Shown: positions 28,567-38,265 of the stretch, one piece after another
Position numbering within the stretch: position 1 is the stretch's first letter
Layout: each line of letters opens with the position of its first letter
Origin: JACKBK01 sp963707275
Lineage (GTDB): Bacteria > Chloroflexota > Anaerolineae > JAAEKA01
Length of the DNA: 64,000 nt
Assembly: GCA_963707275.1 (NCBI GenBank)
Contig: CAVPPH010000003.1
Span: forward strand, 248,001-312,000
Reading direction: 5' to 3'
Translations under genes and position numbers: made by a program
The notes under the pieces: generated by a model
The model's input: only the letters and a program-made list of their open reading frames with translations
The model's database searches: none
Told to the model about the DNA's origin: nothing

Positions 28567-29350
28567 CGACAGATCGCGACCAGCATCAGGTGCTGCCCTA
28601 CCCGCGAAGCCGGCTGCTGATGGTCGATGGCGGACGGATGGGACTGCGCAAGCATACCGTGCACGGGTTGACCGAGTTCGATGTCACCCACGCCCAGGAA
28701 ACCATTCGCCGGCAAAAAGCTGCAAACCGGCGAAGGCTCTGTCCTTCACGGCGTTTTTCATCGGCTGTCTTGGCCAGGCGATCGACCAGGACAAGCAACT
28801 GCACGCCTACCGCAACTGGCGCAACCAGTTGGTCATCTACGACGAGGTCGATGTCAACACGCTTTTCGAGGTTGACGTGAACGGCGTGAAGACGATCCGG
28901 CCGCACATCCTGCGCGGCGTCAACCGGAAGAGCGTGCGTGAACTGCACCGGGAGATCCGAGCCTTTCAAAGCGGCCACCAGAGCAGCCAGGAATCGCAGT
29001 TCATCGACTGGTTTGTGCGATTGCCCGGCGTTGCCAGGCGATTGTTCCTGCGCTCGCTGTTCATGAATCCGCGGCTCATCAAGGCGTACTACGGCACGGT
29101 GATGGTCAGTTCGGTTGGCATGTTCGGCACAGGCGGCGGATGGGGGATTCCCGTGCCCAATCATTCGCTGCAACTCACACTGGGCGGAATCGCTGAGAAG
29201 CCGGGTGTGGTTGACCAACGCATCGAAGTGCGCCGGTATCTCAGCGTTACCGTCAGCTTCGACCATGATGTCATCGACGGCGCGCCGGCCGCGCGCTTCA
29301 CCCAGCGCCTGAAGCAGTTGATCGAAAGCGGCTACGGCCTGACCGGCTAA
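28563..29350 (+). CDS. Stand-alone E2-like (CAT-fold) acyltransferase domain protein, second copy
   Basis: This is a paralogue of the 24084-24881 gene, about 262 residues after repair. The start MTTDRDQHQVLPYPRSRLLM is followed by LRKHTVHGLTEFDVTHAQET, aligning with the first copy (HCIHGLIEVDVT). Two single-base insertions near 28718 and 28733 break the frame before ALSFTAFFIGCLGQAIDQDK. The catalytic HxxxDG is in SFDHDVIDGAPAARFTQRLK. The segment VSSVGMFGTGGGWGIPVPNH matches the SVGMFGSGAGWGI block of copy one. No lipoyl domain is present. Two such free-standing domains in one cluster suggest a heteromer or two acylation steps. Confidence 0.83.
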
Positions 29351-29358
29351 GGAGACCG

Positions 29359-30339
29359 ATGAAAGCGATAATTTACCATACCTATGGTTCGCCTGATGTT
29401 CTGAGTTTCGCAGAGGTCGAGAAACCAGTGCCTGCCGACGACGAGGTGCTGATCAGGATTCACGCGGTATCAGTGAACCGGTCGGACTGGGAAGGGCTGA
29501 TCGGCAAGCCGCTCTATGCCCGGCTGGGCGGGCTGTTCAGGCCGCGCCGCCACATCCTGGGATCGGACATCGCAGGACGAGTCGAGGGCGTCGGCAAGAA
29601 CCACACCCGGTTTCAGCCGGGCGACGAAGTCTACGGCGACATCCTGCAAGAGTTGGGCGGGTTTGCCGAGTATGTCTGCACACGCGGCAAAGTCATGGCG
29701 CTGAAGCCGGCCGGCCTGACCTTCGAACAGGCGGCGGTCATCCCGCAGCCAGGCGTGATCGCCCTGCAGGGCATCCGCACCAAGGGACGAGTTCAGCCCG
29801 GCCAGAGGGTGCTGATCAACGGCGGCGGCGGGACGACAGGTACCTTTGCCATCCAGCTTGCCAGGCAGGACGGGGCCGAAGTGACCGGCGTGGATAACGG
29901 GGAAAAGCTGGACCTGATGCGCTCGCTGGGCGCAGATCACGTCATCGACTACACCCGGGAAGATTTCACCAGAAACGGCAAGCAGTACGACCTGATCCTC
30001 GATCTCGTCGCACACCGGTCGGTCTTCGACTACCAGCGCGCGCTGGCGCCTGGTGGCCGGTACCTCATGGTCGGCGGTTCGATGGCGACTCTCTTGCAGG
30101 CCCTGCTGCTGGGGCCGTTGATCCGCAGACGCACCGGCAAGTCTATCGGCATGCTGGCGGTTGATCCAAACCGCGAAGACCTGATGGCGATCGCCGCGCT
30201 CTGTGAAGCCGGCACAGTCGTCCCCGTCATCGACGACCGGCAGTTTGGGCTGAGCGAAGTTCCCGACGCGCTGCGCTATCTTGGCGAAGGACACGTCAAG
30301 GGAAAGGTTGTGATCAGCGTATTGGGCAACACGGTTTGA
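29359..30339 (+). CDS. Medium-chain (MDR) NAD(P)-dependent oxidoreductase, quinone reductase-like
   Basis: This is a 326-residue zinc-free-looking alcohol dehydrogenase/quinone oxidoreductase family member in an intact frame. Motifs are AIIYHTYGSPDVLSFAEVEK, RIHAVSVNRSDWEGLIG, HILGSDIAGRVEGVGKNHTR and LINGGGGTTGTFAIQLARQD (nucleotide binding, GGxGxxG type). RSLGADHVIDYTREDF is the usual strand after the Rossmann domain. The catalytic zinc ligands of alcohol dehydrogenase are not evident. The gene follows the second E2-like gene by only eight bases with AAGGAGACCG as ribosome site. It closes the cluster; next to it is a decayed small gene. Confidence 0.87.
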   Translation: MKAIIYHTYGSPDVLSFAEVEKPVPADDEVLIRIHAVSVNRSDWEGLIGKPLYARLGGLFRPRRHILGSDIAGRVEGVGKNHTRFQPGDEVYGDILQELGGFAEYVCTRGKVMALKPAGLTFEQAAVIPQPGVIALQGIRTKGRVQPGQRVLINGGGGTTGTFAIQLARQDGAEVTGVDNGEKLDLMRSLGADHVIDYTREDFTRNGKQYDLILDLVAHRSVFDYQRALAPGGRYLMVGGSMATLLQALLLGPLIRRRTGKSIGMLAVDPNREDLMAIAALCEAGTVVPVIDDRQFGLSEVPDALRYLGEGHVKGKVVISVLGNTV

Positions 30340-30427
30340 CGCATGCTGCCAACAATGCTACCATCGCACGTCACAGCATCTACCAGAAACCACCAGTCAC
30401 CAGAGGAGAGTCCAGCGCCATTCCACA

Positions 30428-30669
30428 TCACGCAAGTACACAGTGCCTAAACGTGTGCGAAGGGCAAAGGCAGCTCCAATTCACGGTTCGATCCCACGGT
30501 CGAAGGGATCGTGCTGATCAGACGCTATGGCGCGAACGCGCAGCAGACGCTTTTCTTCATCGTCGAAGCGGACGATGTCGGTGCAATCCACAAGTTCCTG
30601 TATCCCGGATTTGAGCGCTGCACCATCACCATCACGCCGGTAAACGAAGTGTCTGTGCCCACGGATTGA
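30428..30669 (+). pseudogene. Fragment of a small conserved hypothetical protein (DUF3303-like)
   Basis: From about 30500 to a TGA at 30667-30669 the frame reads DPTVEGIVLIRRYGANAQQT, then FFIVEADDVGAIHKFLYPGF and TITITPVNEVSVPTD. The pattern of a VEG/gate strand followed by VEADD resembles small DUF3303-type alpha-beta barrels. I see no good start codon in the same frame upstream, so the 5' end is lost or frameshifted. It is short and recognition is weak. Confidence 0.4.
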
Positions 30670-30853
30670 TCAGCCAACAGCAAACGCGACTTCGTCCGTC
30701 CGACGTCTGCGCAATGATTGAAATCATCGCCTGACAGGGAAAACATGTTGAAACATGTTGCCGGAGTAGCGTTTCCAGTATGCTTCAGCATACTTTTTGC
30801 GCAGCATACCAGACACCGATTTCAATCGGTGGGGCCGCCCTGGAGAACGAACC

Positions 30854-32217
30854 ATGCCAGACACACCCGTTGCCGATTCCGCCCTGGAAGTCCACGACCC
30901 CGCCATCCTTGCCCAGGCGCGGGCTGTGCTGGACGCCTGCCGCACCGGCCAGGAGATGCAGGATGCCGTCCTTGCTGCCGTCAAACGCAACGAGACGTGG
31001 CGCGGCCAGCAGTGCATCAACCTGCTGGCGCCGGAAGCGCCCACCAGCCCTGCCGTGCGCGCCTTGCTTTCGGCTGAGGTCGGCACGCGCGCCGCCGAGG
31101 GTCACATCGGCAAGGTCAATCGCTGGTTTGCCGGCACGCAGTACATCGACGAGATCGAAGCGCTGTGCGTGGAACTGCTCAAGCAGGCCTTCCGCGCCCG
31201 CTATGCCGACCACCGGCTGGTGGCCAGCATGATCGGCAACCTCGCGGTCTACACGGCGCTCACCGAACCGGGCGACGTGATCATGAGCATCGCGCAGCCG
31301 TTGGGCGGGCATTCCAGCAATCGCAGCGACGGGCCGGCCGGCGTGCGCGGGCTGAAAATCGTCGATGTCCCCATGGATCCCGACGAGCTGGTGGTGGACA
31401 TGGATCTGTTCCGCAAGATGGCGCCGCTGGTGCGTCCCAAGCTGGTCGCCCTCGGCGCGTCGATGACCCTGTTCCCCTTCCCGCTCAGGGAGATGAGCGA
31501 GATCGTGGCCGAATGGGGCGGCAAGATCTTCTTCGATGGCGCGCATCAGATCGGCCTGATCGCCGGCGGCCAGTTCCAGGATCCCTTGCGCGAAGGCGCG
31601 GCCGTGCTGACCGGTTCAGCCGGCAAGACCTTCAGCGGGCCGCAGAGCGGCATCATCGTCTGGGACGACCCCGCGCTGACGCAGCCGATCACCCAGGCCA
31701 TCTTCCCCGTCCTGGCGGCGACCCATCAGGTGAACCGCGTCGCCGCGCTGGCGGTTGCCGCGGCCGAGATGATCGAATTCGGGCAGACGTACATGGCGCA
31801 GATCGTGCGCAACGCGCAGGCGCTGGGCGCGGCGCTGGAGAAACGCGGCATCCCGGTGCTGGGCGCGCACAAGGGCTACACCCGCACGCATCAGGTCATC
31901 GCCGACGTGCGCGGCTTCGGCGGCGGCCTCGATGTGGCGCATCTGCTGGCGCGCGCCAACATCGTCACCAACAAGAACCTGCTGCCCGGCGACACGCCCG
32001 GAGGACTGGGACCGGCCCAGCGGGCTGCGCATGGGCACCATCGAAGTCACGCGCTTCGGCATGCGCGAAGCCGGAGATGGACCAGATCGCCGACTTCGTG
32101 GCGCGTGTGCTGGTCGAAAAGCAATCCCCCGACCTCGTGGTCGAAGATGTGATCGAGTTCCGCGAGGGGTACCAGACGTTGTTCTACGATTTCGACCAGG
32201 GCTTGCCGCCGCAGTGA
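30854..32217 (+). CDS. Serine hydroxymethyltransferase-like PLP enzyme, two frame breaks
   Basis: This is a fold-type I PLP enzyme of about 455 residues with a distant glycine hydroxymethyltransferase pattern. Recognisable blocks are NETWRGQQCINLLAPEAPTS (SHMT-like N-terminus), AEGHIGKVNRWFAGTQYIDE (the EG..G...Y.G pattern), GGHSSNRSDGPAGVRGL, IFFDGAHQIGLIAGGQF and the lysine segment TGSAGKTFSGPQSGII, where SHMT has THKTLRGPRGG. The C-terminal end is in a third frame (DQIADFVARVLVEKQSP). Breaks are near 32000 and 32075, both probably extra bases. The lysine environment differs from true GlyA, so it may act on another beta-hydroxy amino acid. The start at 30854 is preceded by GGAGAACG. Confidence 0.8.
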
Positions 32218-32723
32218 GAGCGCAGTCCGGCGCTTTCCGATGGCTTGACGCGAACTTCCGGCAGTGCTAACATCTCGGTAGCGATGATCCGCTCAAGAGC
32301 AGGAAATCATGCGTCTCATGTTGCGATTCCCTATCCCGATGTATGCGAAACTGAACGCACCGATCGAGATTTAGCCGGCGATCAGCATGCAAGAATTGAT
32401 TGACAAGCTTTGAGGATCAAGCGGTTGTCCCCGATCCGTTCAGTAAAGAGACAGTATGCGAAATAGCATGTCGGCGGGACAGACGGACCAGCATTCCCGC
32501 AAATCGTAGTTGGGCGCTCGGCACAGTTACTTGTATGAGAGTAATCAACTCGCCTCAATATCTTACTTATCCCAAGGCAGACATCTTGTTTCTTCTAAGA
32601 CAGTGAATGGGTTGACGGGCAATAGATGACAACCTAAAGATCAGTAATTGGTTAAGGTTCTTAGCATGGAAAGCGGTCTCGCAATCGAAAACCTTGCATC
32701 ATCAGAAAGTCACTGTCACGAAC
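32218..32723. other. AT-richer gap, no gene supported
   Basis: Base composition falls clearly here compared with flanking genes. The short open frames (for example 32400-32606) lack recognisable features or ribosome sites. I see no repeat or promoter of the types common elsewhere. It appears to be the left part of a transferred low-GC segment. Confidence 0.5.
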
Positions 32724-33439
32724 ATGACCACATCTTTAATAGCGTATTTGAAGAAGAAAATCAATGAATATGCAATGCTGTTGCGCCTACACTGGGTCAT
32801 AGCAACAACCGTGGCAATATCTCTTGCTGCTGTTTTGATTTCCTTACAAGCAAATCAAATTGCTTCAGAAGTCTAGCAAGAGCAGCAAAGGAATCCAGTG
32901 ATTTTGATAGGCAGAGCAATATTACAATTGGCGTTGGTCTTCCAACTGCTCAGGGCGGCTTAGACATTTGGGCTGGCCCTATGAATGCGGATGTTCGTTC
33001 CTGCTTTGATTCCCAAAGAAATCTTTACGTTTTAGTATATCGGATACAAAAAGTTATAGGATTTTCAAATCAAGGTGGAAGATTGGTGTCTTTGATAAAC
33101 GCCAGTTTTTCGGACGGTAAGCATATGTATACAATTGAAAAACAAGTTGTTATTGCCTCGCTAACAGACTTTCTCGGTCCCATAGATATACTTCCTGGTC
33201 AATCGAAAGAAATCCACTTTTCGGGAGTCTATATATCAAGCGACAACAATGAATACACTACCATACTCAAGGGACAAGAAGCCTTTAGCAACCCCGTTGA
33301 AGAAGCCTATTGGGAGTTTACTTTCAGCGATGGAAAAGTTTATAGATCAAGTCCCGTCCAATTGGGATTTGAAGTCTCGGGCCGGAACCGTCTAGTTCAG
33401 ACTTTAGTATTGATTGCATCAATCTTTTACCTGCTCTAG
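32724..33439 (+). CDS. Hypothetical membrane-anchored protein of low GC, one frame break
   Basis: This begins with MTTSLIAYLKKKINEYAMLL, followed by a membrane segment (WVIATTVAISLAAVLISLQ, about residues 24-43). The frame breaks near 32868; continuing one frame over gives LARAAKESSDFDRQSNITIG and then VGLPTAQGGLDIWAGPMNA, joining the longer section to 33439. The extracellular part is beta-rich with GQSKEIHFSGVYISSDNN and FTFSDGKVYRSSPVQLGFEV, and ends with a hydrophobic tail. The repaired length is about 238 residues. Codon use is AT-rich and unlike any neighbour, pointing to recent transfer. I do not recognise the family. Confidence 0.6.
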
Positions 33440-33750
33440 GAATCGAAAGATAATTGAAACCTCACTTGCTCTCATGCTCTAGGTGCGTACCAAACAACCG
33501 CTTGTGCGCCAACGCGGCGCTCCGCGCCTCAATGGACGTCGGTTTTGGATTAGCGCAGTTTACGTCTCAGCATTGATTTCAGGCTGATAACTGCGTCACA
33601 CGGGTGAAACGAGAGATGAGCAATTTGCATCTGCCAGGATATTAACAACTCAGCCGTCACTCCTGCTTTCGCGAAGCTCGACAGCCAAGTCACGATAGAT
33701 CGGGGAAAAACCAAACCAGATCATGCAGGCGGGTCAGGTCACTCTCTCCC
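33440..33750. other. Gap with no identifiable feature
   Basis: About 310 bases between the low-GC gene and the convergent metallophosphatase end. I see no gene, strong hairpin or repeat family member. Confidence 0.5.
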
Positions 33751-34761
33751 TCATTCCACACGACTTTGACTGGGGCGAAGAAACGGGTTTATCCGCGGCG
33801 GCTTGATCTGCGCGGGCGGCTGTGCCGGGAGCGCTGAACTGGCGCGACCGCTGGCATCGATGGTGTAGCTGTCGATCAGCTCGCCGCGGCGGGTGATGAA
33901 CTGGAAGGTGAGTTGGTCGGGCGTCGCCTCCAGCAGCATCGCGCCGGCGTCGTTGTTGTAGCGCACCTGGCTGCCCGGCCACGGGATCAGGAACCAGTAG
34001 CGGCTGTCGCCGCCCAGCCCGTTGACGAAATAGGGCAGGCCGTCCACGGTCAGCCGCTCGTAGTCGTGATCGTGGCCTGACAGCACCGCGTCCGCGCCCC
34101 ACTCCTTGAACGGCCAGCGCATGAACGTGCTGGAGCCGTGCAAGCCCGACGAGTACGGGGGATGATGAAACACCACCAGTTTCCAGGGGGCGTCCGAGGC
34201 GGCCAGCGCGCCTTGCAGCCAGCGCGCCTGGGTCGAGGTCGCCGACACGCCGTCCGGCTCGCGCGGGTCGCTGTCCAGCACGAAGAGATCGACCGGACCG
34301 AGACGCACATCGTAGTAGCGCTCCTGGCCGGGACCGTCTGGCAGCGTGAAGTAGTCCAGATACGGCTGCGGCACGGGTGGATCGCCGGCGGTCGTGCCCC
34401 AGTCGTGGTTGCCCAGCGCCGGGAAGAAGCGGTTGAGCGGCCGCGCCGTCGCCGTAGTCGCCGCGGTACGGCGCGATATAGTCGCTGAAGAAGCGGCCGA
34501 TGACCGCGTCGATGTCCTCGGCCGCGCCGACCGGGTAGTTGTTGTCGCCGACCGTGACCACGTAGTCGGGTGTCCAGCTGTCGATCAGCGCGGCGACGTC
34601 AGCCTCGGCCTGGCTGCCGTCGCCGTAGTCGCCCACCACGGCGATGCGCAGCGCGTTCGGGTCTTGCGGCTGCACGACCGCCGCGCGCGCGCCGGGGAAC
34701 CTGACGCCGCCAGGAGCAGGCTCAGGACGATCAGGATGATGGATTGCATGTAGATTTTCAT
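33751..34761 (-). CDS. Secreted metallophosphoesterase, two frame breaks
   Basis: This is a calcineurin-like phosphatase of about 335 residues after repair. The start MKIYMQSIILIVLSLLLAA is a signal peptide. The first metal motif is reduced to RIAVVGDYGDGSQAEAD (GDxG in place of GDxH) and the second is DYVVTVGDNNYP (GDN). Breaks near 34700 and 34440 separate these from the remainder: FVLDSDPREPDGVSATSTQA, FHHPPYSSGLHGSSTF (the H of site three) and LSGHDHDYERL (GHxH). It ends at 33751. The pattern resembles purple-acid-phosphatase/tartrate-resistant type extracellular enzymes. The substrate is probably a phosphomonoester. Confidence 0.83.
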
Positions 34762-34815
34762 GGTTGCCGGTTGCACGACTCGCGGCGGCGGGAGGTTCGT
34801 GCAACCCCGTGAGAA

Positions 34816-34866
34816 GACTTCGGAAGTCGCCAATCTCTGGGTGCGACCCGGCGACATTCCGAAGTC
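34816..34866. repeat. GACTTCGGAAGTC hairpin, copy 1
   Basis: GACTTCGGAAGTCGCC (34816-34831) faces GGCGACATTCCGAAGTC (34850-34866). It lies six bases beyond the stop of the Ppx/GppA gene. A second copy is just past the mgtE stop at 38266-38348. Confidence 0.75.
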
Positions 34867-34871
34867 CGGAG

Positions 34872-36410
34872 CTACGGGATGTCCTCCAGCCAGACGCCGG
34901 CCACCAGTTCCACGTCCAGCCCAAGCGCGCGGCTGAGCACGTCGGCGTTGCGGCTGGCGTCCCAGATTTCCATGCTGGCGTCGCCGTCGGCCATGGCCTC
35001 GATCTGCAGCCAGCCGTTGGCCTGATCGAGATGACAGCGCACGTCGCGCACGACCTGGCTGCGGCCGCGCTCCAGGAACTCGGCCAGGCGCAGCATCCCC
35101 GCCAGCACCGGCAGGGCGGTCTGGTCTTGGTCGCTGAGCAGCGGCTCCAACTCGCCAGCTTTGGGCGACCCCTTGCGATGATAGCGGGTCAGCAGCGCCA
35201 CAAACCCCACCTCGCGCGGCGTGTAGCCCGGCAGCCCGCTGCTGCCGATGATGTAGGCCGAGTGGTGGTGGTGGTAGTAGTAATCGATGTGGTTGCCGAT
35301 GTCGTGCAGGATGCCGGCCGCCCAGAGCAGCTCGCGGTAGACCGGCTCCAGCCCGTGCGCCGCTTGCAGTTGATCGAACAGGCGCAGGCTCAGCCGCGTG
35401 ACGTGCTCGCTGTGGACCACGTTGTATTCGAAGTTGCGCGCCAGGTTGAGAACGCTGAACTCGCGCAGGTTGGCGAACACCGGCTGCGGCTGGCCGGCCA
35501 GAAAACGTTCGTAGAAGACGCCCTCGCGCAGCCCCTGCTGGCTGATGGTGATGCTGTCGAAGCCGCTGTGGTCCAGCAGCGCGGCATAGGCCAGCGCGCC
35601 GCTCTGGATGATGTCGGCGCGGTCGGGGTCGAGACCGGACAGTTTGCCGCGCTCCTTCTGGGTCATGCGCCAGAAGCGGCCGGCCATTTCCTGAACGCTG
35701 TCTGCCTGCAGCTCGTAGCCGTTGACCATGTCCAGCGGGAACCCAAGACTGGCCTGCTCGATGCGCGCCAGGTTGCGCACGGTCCCGCCCAGCGCCACCA
35801 GCCGGTCGCCTGGCTGCGTTCGGAACCAGTCCACCGGCGCCAGATGCTCCTGCAGGAAGTCGTTGAGCCTGGCTACCGCCGACGGTTTGGCCTCCTCGAA
35901 ACCGAGAAACAGGTCGCTCAGACGCAGCGCGCCCAGCGGCAGGCTGACGGCGCGGCCCGGCAGGCCGCCGCGGATCTCGACGATCTGCGCGCTGCCGCCG
36001 CCCAGGTCGATGACGAAGCCTTCCCGCAGCCCCGTGCCGTTGACCGCGCCCAACGCGCCGTAATAGCCTTCCTGCTCGCCAGAAAGCAGGCGCGGCTCCC
36101 AGCCCGTCTCGGCGCGGATGCGCGCCAGGAAGGATGCACCGTTTTGCGCATCACGCACGGCGCTGGTGGCGGTCATGATCACGTCGTCCACGCCCTGCGA
36201 GCGGCAGAAGCTGGCGAACATGCGCATGGCCTGGGTGGCGCGGTCGACGGCCGCGGCGCGCAGCACCATGCCGTTGCCCATCCCCTCGCGCAGGCGCACG
36301 ACCTCGCGCACTTCGTCGGTCAGATGGAAGCGGTAGCCCGCCTCGTACTCGTAAACGACCAGGCGGCTGGTGTTGGATCCCAGGTCAATGATGGCGATTC
36401 GTTGGGTCAT
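34872..36410 (-). CDS. Ppx/GppA phosphatase with C-terminal HD domain
   Basis: This is an exopolyphosphatase or guanosine pentaphosphate phosphatase, removing phosphate from polyphosphate or pppGpp. The frame is intact at 512 residues. The actin-like ASKHA fold has IAIIDLGSNTSRLVVYEYEA, GFVIDLGGGSAQIVEI and RLVALGGTVRNLARIEQAS. The C-terminal HD hydrolase-like section (HSEHVTRLSLRLFDQLQAAH, then LHDIGNHIDYYYHHHHSAY) is the usual second domain. It is divergent from mgtE with about 480 bp between. It has no operon partner. Polyphosphate and (p)ppGpp activities cannot be separated here. Confidence 0.92.
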   Translation of the reverse strand: MTQRIAIIDLGSNTSRLVVYEYEAGYRFHLTDEVREVVRLREGMGNGMVLRAAAVDRATQAMRMFASFCRSQGVDDVIMTATSAVRDAQNGASFLARIRAETGWEPRLLSGEQEGYYGALGAVNGTGLREGFVIDLGGGSAQIVEIRGGLPGRAVSLPLGALRLSDLFLGFEEAKPSAVARLNDFLQEHLAPVDWFRTQPGDRLVALGGTVRNLARIEQASLGFPLDMVNGYELQADSVQEMAGRFWRMTQKERGKLSGLDPDRADIIQSGALAYAALLDHSGFDSITISQQGLREGVFYERFLAGQPQPVFANLREFSVLNLARNFEYNVVHSEHVTRLSLRLFDQLQAAHGLEPVYRELLWAAGILHDIGNHIDYYYHHHHSAYIIGSSGLPGYTPREVGFVALLTRYHRKGSPKAGELEPLLSDQDQTALPVLAGMLRLAEFLERGRSQVVRDVRCHLDQANGWLQIEAMADGDASMEIWDASRNADVLSRALGLDVELVAGVWLEDIP

Positions 36411-36464
36411 GGCTCACATTATACACCACCGGGTGAGGAAGCCCGGTCGCGCCGCCACGAAGAG

Positions 36465-36493
36465 TTGACACATCCACAGGTTCGTCCTACAAT
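36465..36493 (+). promoter_or_regulatory. Sigma70-type promoter upstream of mgtE
   Basis: TTGACA (36465-36470), a 17-base spacer and TACAAT (36488-36493). The predicted leader to the mgtE start is about 390 bases, long enough to hold a regulatory RNA. It includes a TCATTGCGA repeat and a weak hairpin (AGACTC at 36613, GAGTCT at 36634) followed by a T-run. Confidence 0.62.
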
Positions 36494-36532
36494 CGCGAAC
36501 AGTAAGCACATCGTAAACGAGGTCTTCACATG

Positions 36533-36605
36533 TCATTGCGAGGGCCGCCGAAGCAATCCCTCCGGTGGTTCAGAGAGATTGCTTCGCCGCAGCGGCTCGC
36601 AATGA
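36533..36605. repeat. TCATTGCGA hairpin repeat in the mgtE leader
   Basis: TCATTGCGAGGGCCGCCGAA and GAAGCAATCCC face GAGATTGCTTC and GCTCGCAATGA. The right-hand part (36550-36605) is nearly the same as 21147-21193. Confidence 0.75.
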
Positions 36606-36893
36606 CGCAAGGAGACTCCGTTTACAGTGTAGCGAGTCTGTCAACATATTTTTTTCAGGATGGTTATGAACGACGACAACCCTGCCAGTAAGCACAGCCA
36701 CCCACGCAGCGAAACCAAATGGATCGCTGCACGCGCGGCTGTGTCTCACCGGCGCCCACAACTCAATACAGGGTGTGAGGAGACGCTGGCCGGGATGTCC
36801 GTTCATTGCCGGAGAACCAGTTCCGTCTGATTCTGCGCGCGACAGCCGCTGACAAGCCCGCTCCGCCTCCTCGCACCAGCAAAGGAGGCTCTT

Positions 36894-38252
36894 ATGGAGC
36901 GGGTTTTTGATTTGGATTTGGTGCTGGCCGAGGTGCGCCGCGCGCTGGAGGCTGGCCAGATCGAAGAGGCAGTGCGCGTCCTCAGCGACCAGCGCCCGGC
37001 CGACATGGTCGATGTGTTCTCTGAGCTCGAGGACGACGAGCAGGTCGATCTGCTGCCGCGCCTGGAGACCGAAGACTCGGCCGATGTTCTGGAGTACCTG
37101 GACGACCTCGAAGCGGCTGAGCTGGCCGGCGAGCTGTCGGACGCGGATCTGGCGCGCATCGTCGACGAGATGGAGCCGGACGAGGCGGCCGACCTGCTGG
37201 GCGACCTGGAGCCGGCCCGCAGCCGCGCGATCCTGGCCAAGTTGGAGGACCCCGACGAGATCAGCCCACTGCTGATCCACCACGACAAGACGGCCGGCGG
37301 CCGCATGACCAGCAACCTGCTGGCCCTGCGTCGCCGCATGACCGTGACCGACGCGCTGGACGCCGTGCGCCTCGGCGTACCAACGCCCTCGGCCGAAACC
37401 CTCTATTTTCTCTACGTTGTCGATCGTGACAACCGGCTGGTGGGGGTCACCTGTCTCTACGACCTGTTGCGAGCCGATGGCGTGGCGCTGGTGGGCGAGG
37501 TCATGTCGCCCGATGTCATCGCCGTTGAGCCCGACCGGGACCAGGAGGAGGTCGCCCGGCTGATGACTCGCTACGGCCTGCTGTCGGTGCCGGTGGTGAC
37601 GCCGGATCGCGTGCTGCTGGGCGTCATCACCCACGATGACATGGTGGACGTGATGGAACAGGAGGCGACCGAGGACATCCAGAAGCTGGGCGCGACGCAG
37701 CCGCTGGATCGCAACTACCTCGACACGTCGGTGTTTGTGGTGGCGCGCAAGCGCGTCGGCTGGCTGTTATTGCTGTTCCTGACCGAAACCCTGACCGGCA
37801 GCGTGCTGCGCCACTACGAGACGGAGCTGGCGGCCGTCGTTTCGCTCTCATTCTTCATTCCGCTGCTGATTGGCACGGGCGGCAACGCTGGATCGCAGAC
37901 CACCAGCACCATCATCCGCTCGCTTGCGCTGGGCGAGATCAACCTGGGCGATGCCTGGCCGGTGCTGTGGCACGAGCTGCGGGTGGGGCTGATGCTGGGT
38001 CTGGTGATGGGCGCAGTCGGTTTTGCGCGCGCGCTGATGTGGCACACTCCCTTCACCGTTGCCCAGGCCGTCTCGCTGGCGCTGCTGTCCATCGTCGTCT
38101 GGGCCAACGTCGTCGGCTCGCTGCTGCCGCTGCTGGCCAGCAAGCTGCGCGTCGACCCTGCCATCGTCTCCGGCCCGTTCATGAGCACGCTGGTGGACGC
38201 GACCGGTCTGCTGATCTATCTGCAGGTTGCCAAGATGATTCTGGGGATTTGA
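36894..38252 (+). CDS. mgtE: MgtE-type magnesium transporter
   Basis: This is a homodimeric Mg2+ channel of 452 residues in an intact frame. The N-domain is acidic and superhelical (RLETEDSADVLEYLDDLEAA, MEPDEAADLLGDLEPARSRA). Two CBS domains follow at about residues 140-260 (MTSNLLALRRRMTVTDALDA, VGEVMSPDVIAVEPDRDQEE), which sense intracellular Mg. The membrane domain has five helices with LLIGTGGNAGSQTTSTIIRS, the pore motif of the family. The ATG at 36894 has AAAGGAGGCTCTT as ribosome site. A long leader behind the 36465 promoter suggests control, but I could not match it to the M-box. Confidence 0.94.
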   Translation: MERVFDLDLVLAEVRRALEAGQIEEAVRVLSDQRPADMVDVFSELEDDEQVDLLPRLETEDSADVLEYLDDLEAAELAGELSDADLARIVDEMEPDEAADLLGDLEPARSRAILAKLEDPDEISPLLIHHDKTAGGRMTSNLLALRRRMTVTDALDAVRLGVPTPSAETLYFLYVVDRDNRLVGVTCLYDLLRADGVALVGEVMSPDVIAVEPDRDQEEVARLMTRYGLLSVPVVTPDRVLLGVITHDDMVDVMEQEATEDIQKLGATQPLDRNYLDTSVFVVARKRVGWLLLLFLTETLTGSVLRHYETELAAVVSLSFFIPLLIGTGGNAGSQTTSTIIRSLALGEINLGDAWPVLWHELRVGLMLGLVMGAVGFARALMWHTPFTVAQAVSLALLSIVVWANVVGSLLPLLASKLRVDPAIVSGPFMSTLVDATGLLIYLQVAKMILGI

Positions 38253-38265
38253 GACGTCGTGGAAA

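Noticed and set aside
30480..30510. tRNA-like GGTTCGATCC motif
   Set aside because: No acceptor or anticodon arms can be formed around it.
32400..32606. 68-codon open frame in the low-GC gap
   Set aside because: No ribosome site, motif or hydrophobic pattern; probably chance.
34764..36605. 613-codon plus-strand frame opposite Ppx/GppA
   Set aside because: Longest frame in the area but without motifs; Ppx is intact on the minus strand.
36494..36893. M-box (ykoK) riboswitch upstream of mgtE
   Set aside because: I could not find the conserved M-box core; only isolated GTGAGGAGACGC-like resemblance near 36774.
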